Source: Paracoccaceae bacterium
GTDB lineage: Bacteria; Pseudomonadota; Alphaproteobacteria; Rhodobacterales; Rhodobacteraceae
Reading direction: 5' to 3'
DNA length: 42,515 bases
Assembly (NCBI GenBank): GCA_029862205.1
Contig: JAOTXT010000035.1
Location: 1 to 42,515 of the forward strand
The position numbers and the translations under genes are program-made. Below the pieces are notes generated by a model. It was not told where the DNA came from. It searched no databases and was given only the letters and a program-made list of their open reading frames with translations. Shown one piece after another: positions 8,010 through 16,026 of this stretch (position 1 is its first letter; each line of letters opens with the position of its first letter).

Positions 8010-8764
8010 ACGTCGTCAACGGACATGCCGTCATCGAGATCGACAAGGTCACCAAGACCTTTGGCGGGGTCGTCGCCAACAAGGACATCTCGCTGAAGGT
8101 GCAAGAGGGAGCGATCACCGGCATGATCGGTCCGAACGGTTCGGGCAAGACCACGCTCTTCAACTCGATCGTCGGCTTTCACCCGATCGATACCGGCTCG
8201 ATCAAGTTCGAAGGCAACGAAATCTCGAAGCTCCGGGTGCAGGAGATCGCCCGCCTGGGCCTGCTGCGCACGTTCCAACAGACCCGGATCTACGGCAAGA
8301 TGAACTGCGTCCAGAACATGCTGATCTCGATCCCGCACCGCAAGGCGGGGCTTTTGGATATTTTCGCCGATCACCGCGCCGAGGACCGCGAGCGCGCCGA
8401 GCACCTGCTGGAATTCGTCGGGCTCTACGAAAAGCGCTGGCTGATGGGCGGCGATCTCAGCTTCGGGCAGCAGAAGCTGCTGGAGTTTGCCATGGCGCTG
8501 ATGAACGAGCCCTCGGTGCTGATGCTCGACGAGCCGACGGCGGGCATCAACCCGACGCTAATTAATGGCCTGATCGACCGGCTGAAACGCGCCAACGAGG
8601 AGTTCGGCATTACCCTATTCGTGATCGAGCACAACATGCGGGTGATCATGAACCTGGCCGAGCACATCTACTGTCTGGCCCATGGGGAACTGCTGGCCGA
8701 GGGCACGCCGGGCCAGATCCAGAACGACCAGCGCGTTATCGACGCCTATCTGGGAGCCCATTGA
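8006..8764 (+). CDS. LivG-type ABC transporter ATP-binding protein
   Basis: 252 aa from the ATG at 8006, which overlaps the LivM stop by four bases; the frame is open further upstream but that part lies inside the permease gene. Walker A is GPNGSGKTT (42-50). The Q-loop region is RTFQQTRIYGKMNCVQNML, the signature is LSFGQQKLLE (151-160), Walker B is VLMLDEPTAG (171-180), and the switch His is in VIEHNMRVIM. The Gln-for-Gly change in the signature (SFGQQ) is standard for LivG. It powers import together with the LivF-like ATPase. The stop overlaps the next start by one base (TGATG). Confidence 0.92.
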   Translation: MNVVNGHAVIEIDKVTKTFGGVVANKDISLKVQEGAITGMIGPNGSGKTTLFNSIVGFHPIDTGSIKFEGNEISKLRVQEIARLGLLRTFQQTRIYGKMNCVQNMLISIPHRKAGLLDIFADHRAEDRERAEHLLEFVGLYEKRWLMGGDLSFGQQKLLEFAMALMNEPSVLMLDEPTAGINPTLINGLIDRLKRANEEFGITLFVIEHNMRVIMNLAEHIYCLAHGELLAEGTPGQIQNDQRVIDAYLGAH

Positions 8765-9648
8765 TGGCCGCAGAGAACGAAACGGCGAACGAAGAGGCCC
8801 GGAAGAAAGCCAGCGGCTATCACACCGGTGCCGTCGATGTGGTCATGTCGGTCGATGCGGTGGCCCGCGAGGCGGCACAGATCGCGGCGGAAGCGCCGAA
8901 GGCCGAGGAACTGGCCGCCCTGGCCAAGGGCGAGGCGTATCTGACCATCGACAAGTTGCGCGCCGGCTATGGCCGGATGGAGATCCTGCACGATTTCGAC
9001 CTGAGCGTCGGCAAGGGCCAGTCGCTGTGCCTGATCGGCCCGAACGGGGCCGGCAAGTCGACCGTGCTGCATTCGATCTTCGGGTTCACCAACATCTTCA
9101 GCGGCTCCATCACCGCAGGCGGCACTGATGTCACCAAGCTGAAGCCGAACGACAAGCTGAGGACCGCGGGCATCGCTTATATCCTGCAGGACAACTCGGT
9201 CTTCCCGGACATGACGGTCGAGGAAAACCTGCTGATGGGCGGCTACCTGAAGGACACGACCGATCAGGCCAAGGAATCGGCCGAACAGGTGTTCAAGAAA
9301 TACGACCGGCTGGCGGCTAGGCGCGGGCAGCCGGCGCGGGTGCTCTCGGGTGGCGAGCGGCGCCTGCTGGAGATCAGCCGTGCCCTGGTCATGGGGCCGG
9401 AGGTGCTGCTGGTCGACGAGCCCTCGATTGGCCTCGAGCCCCGCTTCATCGACATGGTCTTCGAGATCCTGGACGACCTGCAGCACGGCGAGGGCAAGAC
9501 CATCGTAATGGTCGAGCAGAACGCCAAGAAGGGCCTGGAATTCGCCGATCTGGGCTACGTCCTGGTCTCCGGCCAATTGGCCAAGGCGGGTCCGGGGGAT
9601 GAACTGTTGGCCGACCCGGATGTGGGGCGGCTGTTCCTGGGGGGATAG
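8764..9648 (+). CDS. LivF-type ABC transporter ATP-binding protein with N-terminal extension
   Basis: 294 aa. The ABC domain starts only at about residue 59 (LTIDKLRAGYGRMEILHDF). Walker A is GPNGAGKST (92-100), the signature is LSGGERRLLEISRAL and Walker B is VLLVDEPSIGL, with the switch His replaced by Gln (MVEQNAKKGL), which is usual for LivF. Typical LivF proteins are about 235 residues and begin directly at the ABC domain. Here about 58 residues precede it, rich in Ala and Glu with a probable helix (VDAVAREAAQIAAEAPKAEEL). The ATG overlaps the previous stop by one base. No good internal start with a ribosome-binding site was seen, so the extension is likely translated. Its role is unknown. 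Confidence 0.9.
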   Translation: MAAENETANEEARKKASGYHTGAVDVVMSVDAVAREAAQIAAEAPKAEELAALAKGEAYLTIDKLRAGYGRMEILHDFDLSVGKGQSLCLIGPNGAGKSTVLHSIFGFTNIFSGSITAGGTDVTKLKPNDKLRTAGIAYILQDNSVFPDMTVEENLLMGGYLKDTTDQAKESAEQVFKKYDRLAARRGQPARVLSGGERRLLEISRALVMGPEVLLVDEPSIGLEPRFIDMVFEILDDLQHGEGKTIVMVEQNAKKGLEFADLGYVLVSGQLAKAGPGDELLADPDVGRLFLGG

Positions 9649-9686
9649 TCCAGGACTTTGGACGTCGCTCCGGCTGGAGGTCTTTC

Positions 9687-10265
9687 ATGCAAACGATCTG
9701 CGTCTTTTGCGGCTCGGCCGAGGGTATCGACGAGCGGCACAAGCAATTCGCTCACGAGGCCGGGCGGCGGCTTGCGGCCATGGACATGCGCCTGGTCTAT
9801 GGGGGCGGCGATTTGGGGTTGATGGGCATCCTCGCGCGCGGATGCGAGGAGAATGGGGGCGAGATTGTCGGGATCATTCCAGAATTCCTGAACAAAGCCC
9901 ACATCGTGAAGACCAAGAAGAACAACCACATCGTCACGATCGACATGCACGACCGGAAGATGAAGATGTTCGAGATGGCCGATGCCTTCGTCGCCCTGCC
10001 CGGCGGCGTCGGCACGCTGGAAGAGCTGATGGAGGTCATCACGCTCAAGCAGCTCGGCCAGCACGCGAAACCGATCCTGATCGCGAATATCGGCGGGTTC
10101 TGGGACCCGCTGATCGATCTGATCTCGCATATGCGGGCGCAGGGTTTCGTCAACAAGGATTACGAAATCGACTTTCAAGTCATTCAGTCGATTGAAGAAT
10201 TTGGCTTCGCGCTCCGTGAGATTTCAACGCAGAAAGGCGCCTCGCCAGAGGCCGCGGCCCTCTAG
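9687..10265 (+). CDS. LOG-family protein (TIGR00730; nucleoside 5'-monophosphate phosphoribohydrolase)
   Basis: 192 aa, the usual size. The Rossmann-like fold shows the N-terminal VFCGSAEG, the YGGGDLGLMG loop (38-47) and the diagnostic PGGVGTLEE motif (105-113), which binds the nucleotide phosphate and carries the catalytic Glu. LOG enzymes split the N-glycosidic bond of nucleoside monophosphates, releasing cytokinin-like bases or adenine plus ribose 5-phosphate. GGAGG lies six bases before the ATG. The gene starts 38 bases after the LivF-like stop on the same strand, so it may be the last gene of the transporter operon, which would suit a purine- or ureide-related ligand, though that is only suggestive. 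Confidence 0.88.
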   Translation: MQTICVFCGSAEGIDERHKQFAHEAGRRLAAMDMRLVYGGGDLGLMGILARGCEENGGEIVGIIPEFLNKAHIVKTKKNNHIVTIDMHDRKMKMFEMADAFVALPGGVGTLEELMEVITLKQLGQHAKPILIANIGGFWDPLIDLISHMRAQGFVNKDYEIDFQVIQSIEEFGFALREISTQKGASPEAAAL

Positions 10266-10282
10266 ACATTTGTGCCCCGGCG

Positions 10283-11041
10283 TTACCCGCCAGCAACGCG
10301 GGTCTCGGTCGTTGCGCCGCCGGACGGGTCGAACCGGTGGAGATAGTAGATCGGCCGTCCCTCCATCTGCGCAGGGTAGTCCCCCTTGCGAAGCGTCGTC
10401 GCAACGGCGGTCGCGACGGTGACCGGGATATCGCCCACATGGCCTTCGGTCGGGCGATGCACGTGGCCGCAGAATAGCGCGCTCACGCGCCCCGATTGCC
10501 GCAGCGCGTCGCAGAGCCTCGACATGACCTCCTGGCTCTCGAAATGCATCCGCTCGGGTCCGACCAGAACCTCGAACGGCGGATGGTGTAGGAAGACGGC
10601 AACTGGCCGCACGGGGTCCGCGCCGATCAACCGGTGCAATTCCTCGATCCGCCGGGCGCAAAAATCGCCCTTGTTGCTGCTGATGCTGACGGTGTCGAGC
10701 ATGACCAGGCGCACCGGATGGCCTTCGACGGCGTATTGGATGAAGTCCGATCCCGGGTCAAAATACCCGTCCGCCGAGAACGCCGCGCTCAAGTTCCCCC
10801 GTTCGTCCTTGTTGCCGGCCATTGCATAGACCGGCGCCTGCGCCCGTTCCAGGATCGCACGGGCCTCCGCGTATTCCTCGGCCAGGCCGTTATGGACGAT
10901 GTCGCCCGAATGGACGATCAGATCGGGCGCCGGGTCGAGGGCGTTGATATCGGCGACCACGGCGGCGAAATCCGCGCGCCGCCGGTCCGCATCGGGCGTG
11001 TCCAGGGCGAGATGGGTGTCGGAGATCTGGGCGATGAGCAC
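10283..11041 (-). CDS. CpdA-like calcineurin-type metallophosphoesterase with altered GNHD motif
   Basis: 252 aa with a GTG start 10 bases after the sat stop, so it is the last gene of the sulfur operon. Class III phosphodiesterase motifs are DTH (8-10), GDIVHNG (46-52), GNKDER (76-81), LHHPP (151-155) and GHVH (192-195). Five of the metal-binding and catalytic positions are intact, but the histidine of the usual GNHD/E motif is lysine. Relatives include cyclic-AMP phosphodiesterase CpdA and glycerophosphodiesterase GpdQ. The change may lower activity or shift substrate choice; some relatives are known to vary here. Placement next to sat invites the idea of an adenine-nucleotide substrate, which the sequence cannot prove. 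Confidence 0.82.
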   Translation of the reverse strand: MLIAQISDTHLALDTPDADRRRADFAAVVADINALDPAPDLIVHSGDIVHNGLAEEYAEARAILERAQAPVYAMAGNKDERGNLSAAFSADGYFDPGSDFIQYAVEGHPVRLVMLDTVSISSNKGDFCARRIEELHRLIGADPVRPVAVFLHHPPFEVLVGPERMHFESQEVMSRLCDALRQSGRVSALFCGHVHRPTEGHVGDIPVTVATAVATTLRKGDYPAQMEGRPIYYLHRFDPSGGATTETRVAGG

Positions 11042-11051
11042 GGGGCGAGCC

Positions 11052-12230
11052 TCAAGCCGAATTCAAGCTCGCGTAGTATTCCTTCAGGATCGCGACCACC
11101 TCGGGGCGGCTGAACTCGGGCGGGATCTCGGCGTCGTTCGACAGCATCTCGCGCTGTTCGGTGCCGGAGATCTGGATGCGGTCCTTCGCGCCGTGCGGGC
11201 AAGTCTTGCCGGTGGCCATACCGTAGCACTTGCGGCAATAGAAGGTGATGTCGATCTTTAAGGGCTGGGTCAGCAGCGCCCCGTCCCAAAGCTGGTCGAA
11301 GATGTGATGCGCGTCGAAGGGACCATAGTAATCGCCCACGCCCGCGTGGTCGCGCCCGACGACCAGGTGAGAGCAGCCGAAGTTCTGGCGGATCAGCGCA
11401 TGAAGCAGCGCCTCACGCGGGCCCGCGTAGCGCATCTCGATCGGATAGCCGGCCTGGATCACCGTTCCGGGCCGGAAATAATTGTCGATCATCGCCTGAA
11501 TCGCGCGGGTGCGGACTTCCGCCGGGATGTCTCCCGCCTTCAGCTTGCCCAGCACCTGATGGATGAACACCCCATCGGTCACCTCGACGGCGATCTTTGC
11601 CAGATGCTCGTGGCTGCGGTGCATCGGGTTGCGGGTCTGGAAGGCGGCGACGGTTGACCACCCGTTCTCGAGGAACATCGCACGGGAGTCCGCGGGGCGG
11701 ATATAGAGGTCCGGGTAGTTTGCCGGATAGGCGCCTTCGCTGAGCACCGACACCCGCCCGGCCAAGTTCACATCACCCTGGGCCAGCACCTTGGCGACGC
11801 CGGGATGGGCCGGGTCGGTCGTACGGTAGACATGCTCCGCCTCGACCCGCTTGTCGATCGAGTAGGTCTCGGAGACCTCCATAATCGCCAGGACCTCGCC
11901 GGTCTCGCCGTCGGTCAGCGCCACGTGCTCGTCCGCGCCCACCGCGCCGGCGACCTGAGCATCGATCGGCAGGGTGATCGGGATCGGCCAGAAGACGCCG
12001 CTTGCCAGGCGCATGTCCAGGCAGGACCCGCGCCAATCGTCATGGCCCATGAAGCCGTCGAGCGGCGTGTAGGCGCCCATCGCCAGCATGAAGACGTCCG
12101 AGACCGCGCGGGAATCGAGCACGATCTTGCGCAGCCCCTCGGCCCGCCTCAGCTCCTCCTCCCTTTCAACCTCGGGTACCAGCAGGGGCTTGACCGTATC
12201 GGATCCGTGCGGTGGTACGAGTTTGGACAT
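11052..12230 (-). CDS. sat: sulfate adenylyltransferase (ATP sulfurylase), homo-oligomeric type
   Basis: 392 aa, starting at the ATG for [18 protein letters not shown]; frames open further upstream are non-coding. The N-terminal PUA-like domain (about 1-165) is followed by the catalytic domain with [11 protein letters not shown] (198-208, the HxxH-like active site loop) and GRDHAG (292-297). A small metal-binding-type cluster CRKC...TCPHG (Cys332, Cys335, Cys344) follows, as in dissimilatory and archaeal Sat. There is no APS-kinase domain. In the cytoplasm it interconverts ATP + sulfate and APS + PPi. Beside aprBA in a proteobacterium it most likely runs towards ATP, giving substrate-level phosphorylation during sulfite oxidation. 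It is separated from the 52-aa gene upstream by 172 bases that contain a hairpin. Confidence 0.95.
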   Translation of the reverse strand: MSKLVPPHGSDTVKPLLVPEVEREEELRRAEGLRKIVLDSRAVSDVFMLAMGAYTPLDGFMGHDDWRGSCLDMRLASGVFWPIPITLPIDAQVAGAVGADEHVALTDGETGEVLAIMEVSETYSIDKRVEAEHVYRTTDPAHPGVAKVLAQGDVNLAGRVSVLSEGAYPANYPDLYIRPADSRAMFLENGWSTVAAFQTRNPMHRSHEHLAKIAVEVTDGVFIHQVLGKLKAGDIPAEVRTRAIQAMIDNYFRPGTVIQAGYPIEMRYAGPREALLHALIRQNFGCSHLVVGRDHAGVGDYYGPFDAHHIFDQLWDGALLTQPLKIDITFYCRKCYGMATGKTCPHGAKDRIQISGTEQREMLSNDAEIPPEFSRPEVVAILKEYYASLNSA

Positions 12231-12253
12231 TGGCAAGTGCTTCCGGAAAGTGT

Positions 12254-12276
12254 CGGGTCTCTTGAGAGGCGACCCG
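12254..12276 (-). other. hairpin in the leader of sat
   Basis: CGGGTC (12254-12259) pairs with GACCCG (12271-12276), and the inside can extend through TCTC/GAGA. It lies 24 bases before the sat start in a 172-base gap that has no gene. It could be an RNA processing or attenuation site separating sat from the apr genes. No run of T follows. Confidence 0.35.
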
Positions 12277-12402
12277 TGAACGTTCGGTTGGCGTGGGCTT
12301 GGGTCAGGAACCCGGATCGGACGCGCGATGCCCACGCACGGCACCGCCAAGCACTCGCGGGGCCCGCCCCGCCTGTGCTCAGGATAGTGCCCGGGATGCC
12401 GC

Positions 12403-12561
12403 CTAGGGCCGCTTGGGGGTCTCGTAGGGTACTTCCGTCTGGAACTCTTCCCAGACGGTTTCGTATCCGACAAAACCCTTTTCGTTCGGTTCTTTCTGCC
12501 GTGTCACGTAGTAAGGCGTCTTGCCGTCAGGAACTTTAGCTTTGGAATCTACGTTACCCAT
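12403..12561 (-). CDS. small unknown protein of the apr-sat operon (52 aa)
   Basis: A 52-residue gene with a GAGAGGTGA ribosome-binding site just before its ATG. The product is hydrophilic and aromatic: after [20 protein letters not shown] it continues with [20 protein letters not shown] and ends ETPKRP. No signal peptide, membrane helix or cysteine is present. I do not recognise the family. It lies between the FKBP gene (48 bases) and sat on the same strand, with codon use like its neighbours, so it is probably co-transcribed and could be a small partner of the sulfur enzymes. It is too short for most gene finders and easy to miss. Confidence 0.7.
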   Translation of the reverse strand: MGNVDSKAKVPDGKTPYYVTRQKEPNEKGFVGYETVWEEFQTEVPYETPKRP

Positions 12562-12609
12562 GGGTCACCTCTCGTCGTTGCTGTTCATACCATTGCTTAA
12601 GTCGGTGCC

Positions 12610-13119
12610 TCAAGTCGGCCTCATCAACGACGGGTCGACTTGCGGATCGGCAACGATCGCCCCGCCTGCTTGCATTTCTTCATCGGTTGCGTTGCGCACC
12701 GTCAGCACCTCGAGCGTGAAGACGACCTCGCGACCGCAAAGCGGGTTGTTGCCATCGATGGTCAGCGTCTCGTCGTCCATCCGCGTAACCAGGAAAGAAC
12801 GGGTCTGGCCGCTTTCGCTTTCCATGAGGATCGAGTTGCCGATTTTCCGGTATTCTTCGGGCACGTTCTCGATGCGGTCAGTAAAGACCAACGACTCGTC
12901 CCGGTCCCCGTAGATCAGGTTGCCGTCGATCGGCACGTCGATCACGTCCCCGGCGCTTTTGCCTTCAAGCTGCCTATGGACGAAGGGGGCGAGGATTTCA
13001 TTGTGCCCGTGGATATAGCCGAGCGGAAATTCGACATAAGTCAGGACCTGGCCCGACTTCTTGTCGGTCACCTTGTAGGTCAGTTCGACGAATTTTCCGT
13101 CCTCGATGGTGTCACTCAT
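12610..13119 (-). CDS. FKBP/SlyD-type peptidyl-prolyl cis-trans isomerase
   Basis: 169 aa from the ATG at 13119. The FKBP half shows VELTYKVTDKKSGQVL and LGYIHGHNEILAPFVHRQLEG, and the C-terminal return strand shows DGNNPLCGREVVFTLEVLTV then RNATDEE, both typical of SlyD (DGNHPLAGxxLxFxVxVxxVReATxEE). Between them is the insert-in-flap chaperone region (about 70-125). The His/Cys-rich nickel tail of E. coli SlyD is absent. These are cytoplasmic folding helpers and chaperones. Its place inside the apr-sat operon suggests a dedicated role in folding or cofactor loading of Apr or a partner; that is inference. Confidence 0.82.
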   Translation of the reverse strand: MSDTIEDGKFVELTYKVTDKKSGQVLTYVEFPLGYIHGHNEILAPFVHRQLEGKSAGDVIDVPIDGNLIYGDRDESLVFTDRIENVPEEYRKIGNSILMESESGQTRSFLVTRMDDETLTIDGNNPLCGREVVFTLEVLTVRNATDEEMQAGGAIVADPQVDPSLMRPT

Positions 13120-13151
13120 GCCAATACACCAGCCCAATGCCCCCGCGCGCC

Positions 13152-13502
13152 TCAGAAGATGGACGCGCCGAAGATGCGCACTTCGTCATTTTCGAACCCG
13201 AGGACCAGACGGCCCAACCATTCTCCAGGTTTCGAGGTGCTCTTCTGTCGGTAAAGAACGGTCACATGCTCACCCCTGCGGATGGTTCCAATGAAATCCG
13301 CATCCTCCGCCAGGTTCCGCGCAAGCTCGCTATTGGCGAACTGGTGCCCCGCCTCGACCTGGTTCATCGCGCGTGCGAGCGAGCTGGAGAAATTCTTTGC
13401 GAACTCTCCGTATTTGCCCTCGTTCGAGTGCTTGACGAGATCCAGCCACAGCGGTTCGGCGATCGTCATGATCTCCTCGTCGGTTTTGAACACAATGCTC
13501 AC
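13152..13502 (-). CDS. unknown 116-aa protein of the apr-sat operon, possibly NTF2-like
   Basis: 116 aa with a GTG start; a second GTG three codons on or the ATG at codon 12 are alternatives. The sequence has an N-terminal helical part (AEPLWLDLVKHSNEGKYGEF, then FSSSLARAMNQVEAG) and a C-terminal run of beta strands (EHVTVLYRQKS, then GRLVLGFENDEVRIFGASIF). That helix-then-sheet order, with a closing strand ending in GAxIF, resembles small SnoaL/NTF2-like or DUF3887-like folds, but no catalytic residue stands out and the family is not recognised. It lies 118 bases downstream of aprA and 32 bases upstream of the FKBP gene, on the same strand. Confidence 0.72.
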   Translation of the reverse strand: MSIVFKTDEEIMTIAEPLWLDLVKHSNEGKYGEFAKNFSSSLARAMNQVEAGHQFANSELARNLAEDADFIGTIRRGEHVTVLYRQKSTSKPGEWLGRLVLGFENDEVRIFGASIF

Positions 13503-13591
13503 GCGATGTTCTCTTGGGCTGTGTCATACCGGGACCGCTGGCGGCGGCAGAGGCAGGCCCACTGGGGTCTACCGATCTTGATTTGTCTCCA

Positions 13592-13608
13592 CCGGCAGGG
13601 GGTGCCGG
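13592..13608 (-). other. hairpin after aprA
   Basis: CCGGCA (13592-13597) and TGCCGG (13603-13608) form a 6-base stem with a 5-base loop, twelve bases past the aprA stop in the 118-base gap before the 116-aa gene. There is no T run. It may stabilise the aprMBA part of the transcript. Confidence 0.35.
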
Positions 13609-13620
13609 CGGAAAGCTTGG

Positions 13621-15489
13621 CTATTCGCCCTCGCCGACGAGGTGGTAACAAGGTGCCTTTTCCATGGTGTATTTTCCCGATTCGGGATCGCGCCGCGACA
13701 CCGTCAGAACGTGCCAGTTTTCGTCGTCCACCTTCATGTGATCGCCGCGGTAATAGTAGCCCGGCCAGCGCGTTTCCTTGCGGAAAAGCGTATGCTGGGT
13801 CACACATTCGGCCGCGCGGTGGCGGTGCTTCAGCTCCCAGGCGCGCAACAGTTCGTGGATATCCTCGGCGGCAAGTGACTCGAGGTCCTCTTCCATGATC
13901 TTGAGCTTCTTGAGGCCGATATTCAGGAGCTTTTCGTTGGTCATGTAGCTGACGGTCACGCCACCGCAATATTCGTCCATCAACTTCTGCAGGCGGTCGA
14001 GCCCCTGTTTTGGGTTGATGTAGTGTGGGTTAACGTCGCCCGCGACAATCTCGTTGCGGTAGATCCTGTAGTGCTCAAGCGGCTTATAGATTTCTTCCTT
14101 GCGCCCTTCGATCTGCGCCTCGGAAACCACAATGCCCTCGCCCTTGCCGTCATCGATATACTGGCACGCCGCCTTTGCGGCGAGGCGACCTTCCGTAAAT
14201 GAGCCGGACGAAAAAGCGTGCGGGGTTCCGCCGACGGCGTCCCCGGCGCCGAACAGACCTTCGACCGTCGTCATCCGGTTGTAGCCCCAGAAGTACTCGT
14301 CCGGTGATACATCCTCCGGACCCGAGCACCATGCGCCGCTGCCGGTCGCATGAGAGCCCATGACATAAGGTTCCGACGTGGTCAGTTCGGGGTTCTCGTT
14401 CTTGGGGTCCACATCCGTGGAGGCCCACAGAACCGCCTGGCCGATGGTCATGCCGAGGAAGTTTTCCCAGCCGACCTCTTCCAGGTGCGGGTCCTGGAAG
14501 GAATGCATGGTCACCATGTGGATCGGCCCGCGGCCCGCGTTCATCTCGCTGATCATCGCATGATTGCGCAGACAGGTCGGAATAGGCCGGTGTGTCAGGT
14601 GTGATGCTTCCGGATCCAGGTACTCCTTGCCGACCATCTTCTGCAGCTCGGGGAACCACTTGGATTCGTACTCCTCGCCAACGCCGTTCTGGGTATAGGT
14701 CTTGAGGTGCAGGAAGTAGGCACCGACCGGCCCGTAGCCGTCCTTGAAGCGCGCCAAAACGATCCGGTTTTCCATCTGGGTCATCTTGGCGCCAGCGTCG
14801 ATCAACAGCCCGTAGGCCGAGGCCGACGACCACGGCGCGTACCAGGTCCGGCCCGAGCCTTCGCCAACCGAACGCGGCTTGAAGATGTTGGATGCGCCAC
14901 CGGCGCTGCAGATCACGGTCTTGGACTTAAAGACGTGGTAGTTTCCCGTGCGCACGTTGAAGCCGACAGCGCCGGCAACCCGGTTCTCCTTGCTTTCGTC
15001 CATCAACAGGTGGGTGACGCAAATCCGGTTGAAAACTTCGTCAGCCGACTTCTTGGCAGCCTCGGCCACGATCGGCTTGTAGGACTCGCCGTGGATCATG
15101 ATCTGCCAACGGCCCTCACGAAGATATTGCCCCGTTTCCGGATCCTTCATGATCGGCAGGCCCCATTCTTCGAACTGGTGCACCGTGCTGTCCACGTGAC
15201 GCGCCATGTCGAAAAGCAGGTCCTCGCGCACCAGACCCATCAGGTCGATGCGGGCGTAGCGGACGTGGTCTTCGGGATTATTCTCGCCCCAGCGCGTCCC
15301 CATGTAGCAGTTGATCGCGTAGAGGCCTTGAGCGACGGCGCCCGAGCGGTCGATATTGGCCTTCTCGGCAATGACGATCTTCTTGTCCTGGCCCCAATAG
15401 CGGGCCTCGAATGCGGCACCCGTGCCGCCCAGACCCGCACCGACCACCAAAATGTCGATGCCGTCCTCGACAATCGTTTTGTGAGCCAT
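13621..15489 (-). CDS. aprA: adenylylsulfate reductase alpha subunit
   Basis: 622 aa, the normal size. The FAD-binding N-terminus shows DILVVGAGLGGTGAAFEARY (GAGLGG at 17-22) and the fumarate-reductase-type flavoprotein fold follows. It has segments characteristic of AprA, such as CSAGGASNIFKPRSVGEGSG, HLTHRPIPTCLRNHAM and GDAVGGTPHAFSSGSFTEGR, and the long C-terminal domain with HTLFRKETRWPGYYYRGDHM. With AprB it interconverts APS and sulfite + AMP in the cytoplasm; in a sulfur oxidiser it makes APS. Its ATG overlaps the aprB stop by one base (TGATG), so the two subunits are translationally coupled. Confidence 0.97.
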   Translation of the reverse strand: MAHKTIVEDGIDILVVGAGLGGTGAAFEARYWGQDKKIVIAEKANIDRSGAVAQGLYAINCYMGTRWGENNPEDHVRYARIDLMGLVREDLLFDMARHVDSTVHQFEEWGLPIMKDPETGQYLREGRWQIMIHGESYKPIVAEAAKKSADEVFNRICVTHLLMDESKENRVAGAVGFNVRTGNYHVFKSKTVICSAGGASNIFKPRSVGEGSGRTWYAPWSSASAYGLLIDAGAKMTQMENRIVLARFKDGYGPVGAYFLHLKTYTQNGVGEEYESKWFPELQKMVGKEYLDPEASHLTHRPIPTCLRNHAMISEMNAGRGPIHMVTMHSFQDPHLEEVGWENFLGMTIGQAVLWASTDVDPKNENPELTTSEPYVMGSHATGSGAWCSGPEDVSPDEYFWGYNRMTTVEGLFGAGDAVGGTPHAFSSGSFTEGRLAAKAACQYIDDGKGEGIVVSEAQIEGRKEEIYKPLEHYRIYRNEIVAGDVNPHYINPKQGLDRLQKLMDEYCGGVTVSYMTNEKLLNIGLKKLKIMEEDLESLAAEDIHELLRAWELKHRHRAAECVTQHTLFRKETRWPGYYYRGDHMKVDDENWHVLTVSRRDPESGKYTMEKAPCYHLVGEGE

Positions 15490-15968
15490 CAGTAGTACAC
15501 GCCTTTTTTCATCGTGAGCCCGTTCGATTCCAGCGTGTGTAGGTCACCGTCATCCATGCGTAGGTAGTTGGGCTCGCTGTAAAGAAGCTGGCTGTCGCGC
15601 ATTTCCTGGCTGGGCCCGGGAGCCTCGGCAAGCTGCGGGATGTCGCGGCCCCAGGGCTTCGTAGTGATCGGTGAAAGGAAGTTCTTTTCGGTCCCGTCGC
15701 GGAACTTGATCCGCCAAGCGATCGTGCCTTTTTGCTCATCACGATCGACGCGGACGCTGTGACCGAGCGGTGCGAAATCCGCATAACCGCGCACGTCAAT
15801 TGCATTCTGCGGGCAAGCCTTCACGCAGGAATAGCACTCCCAACACATGCTGGGTTCGATGTTGTATGCGCGGCGCGTGGTCTTGTCGATGTGCATGATG
15901 TCCGAGGGGCAGATGTCGACGCAATGTCCGCACCCGTCACATCGGGTCATATAGACGAAAGTTGGCAT
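15489..15968 (-). CDS. aprB: adenylylsulfate reductase beta subunit (2x[4Fe-4S])
   Basis: 159 aa. Two ferredoxin-type clusters are visible: Cys10, 13, 16 and 20 (CDGCGHCVDICP) and Cys42, 45, 48 and 52 (CWECYSCVKACP). In known AprB the longer loop between clusters tunes one potential strongly negative. The C-terminal tail (about 110-159) contains LSPITTKPWGRD and NYLRMDDGDL, the arm that wraps around AprA. It carries electrons between the AprA flavin and the membrane partner. It follows aprM by 58 bases and overlaps aprA by one base. Confidence 0.97.
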   Translation of the reverse strand: MPTFVYMTRCDGCGHCVDICPSDIMHIDKTTRRAYNIEPSMCWECYSCVKACPQNAIDVRGYADFAPLGHSVRVDRDEQKGTIAWRIKFRDGTEKNFLSPITTKPWGRDIPQLAEAPGPSQEMRDSQLLYSEPNYLRMDDGDLHTLESNGLTMKKGVYY

Positions 15969-16026
15969 GAACCGGTTCCCTGTCTTTTCGGATCGTTGTT
16001 GCGATCAGCCGATTAGTAGTGGCGCA

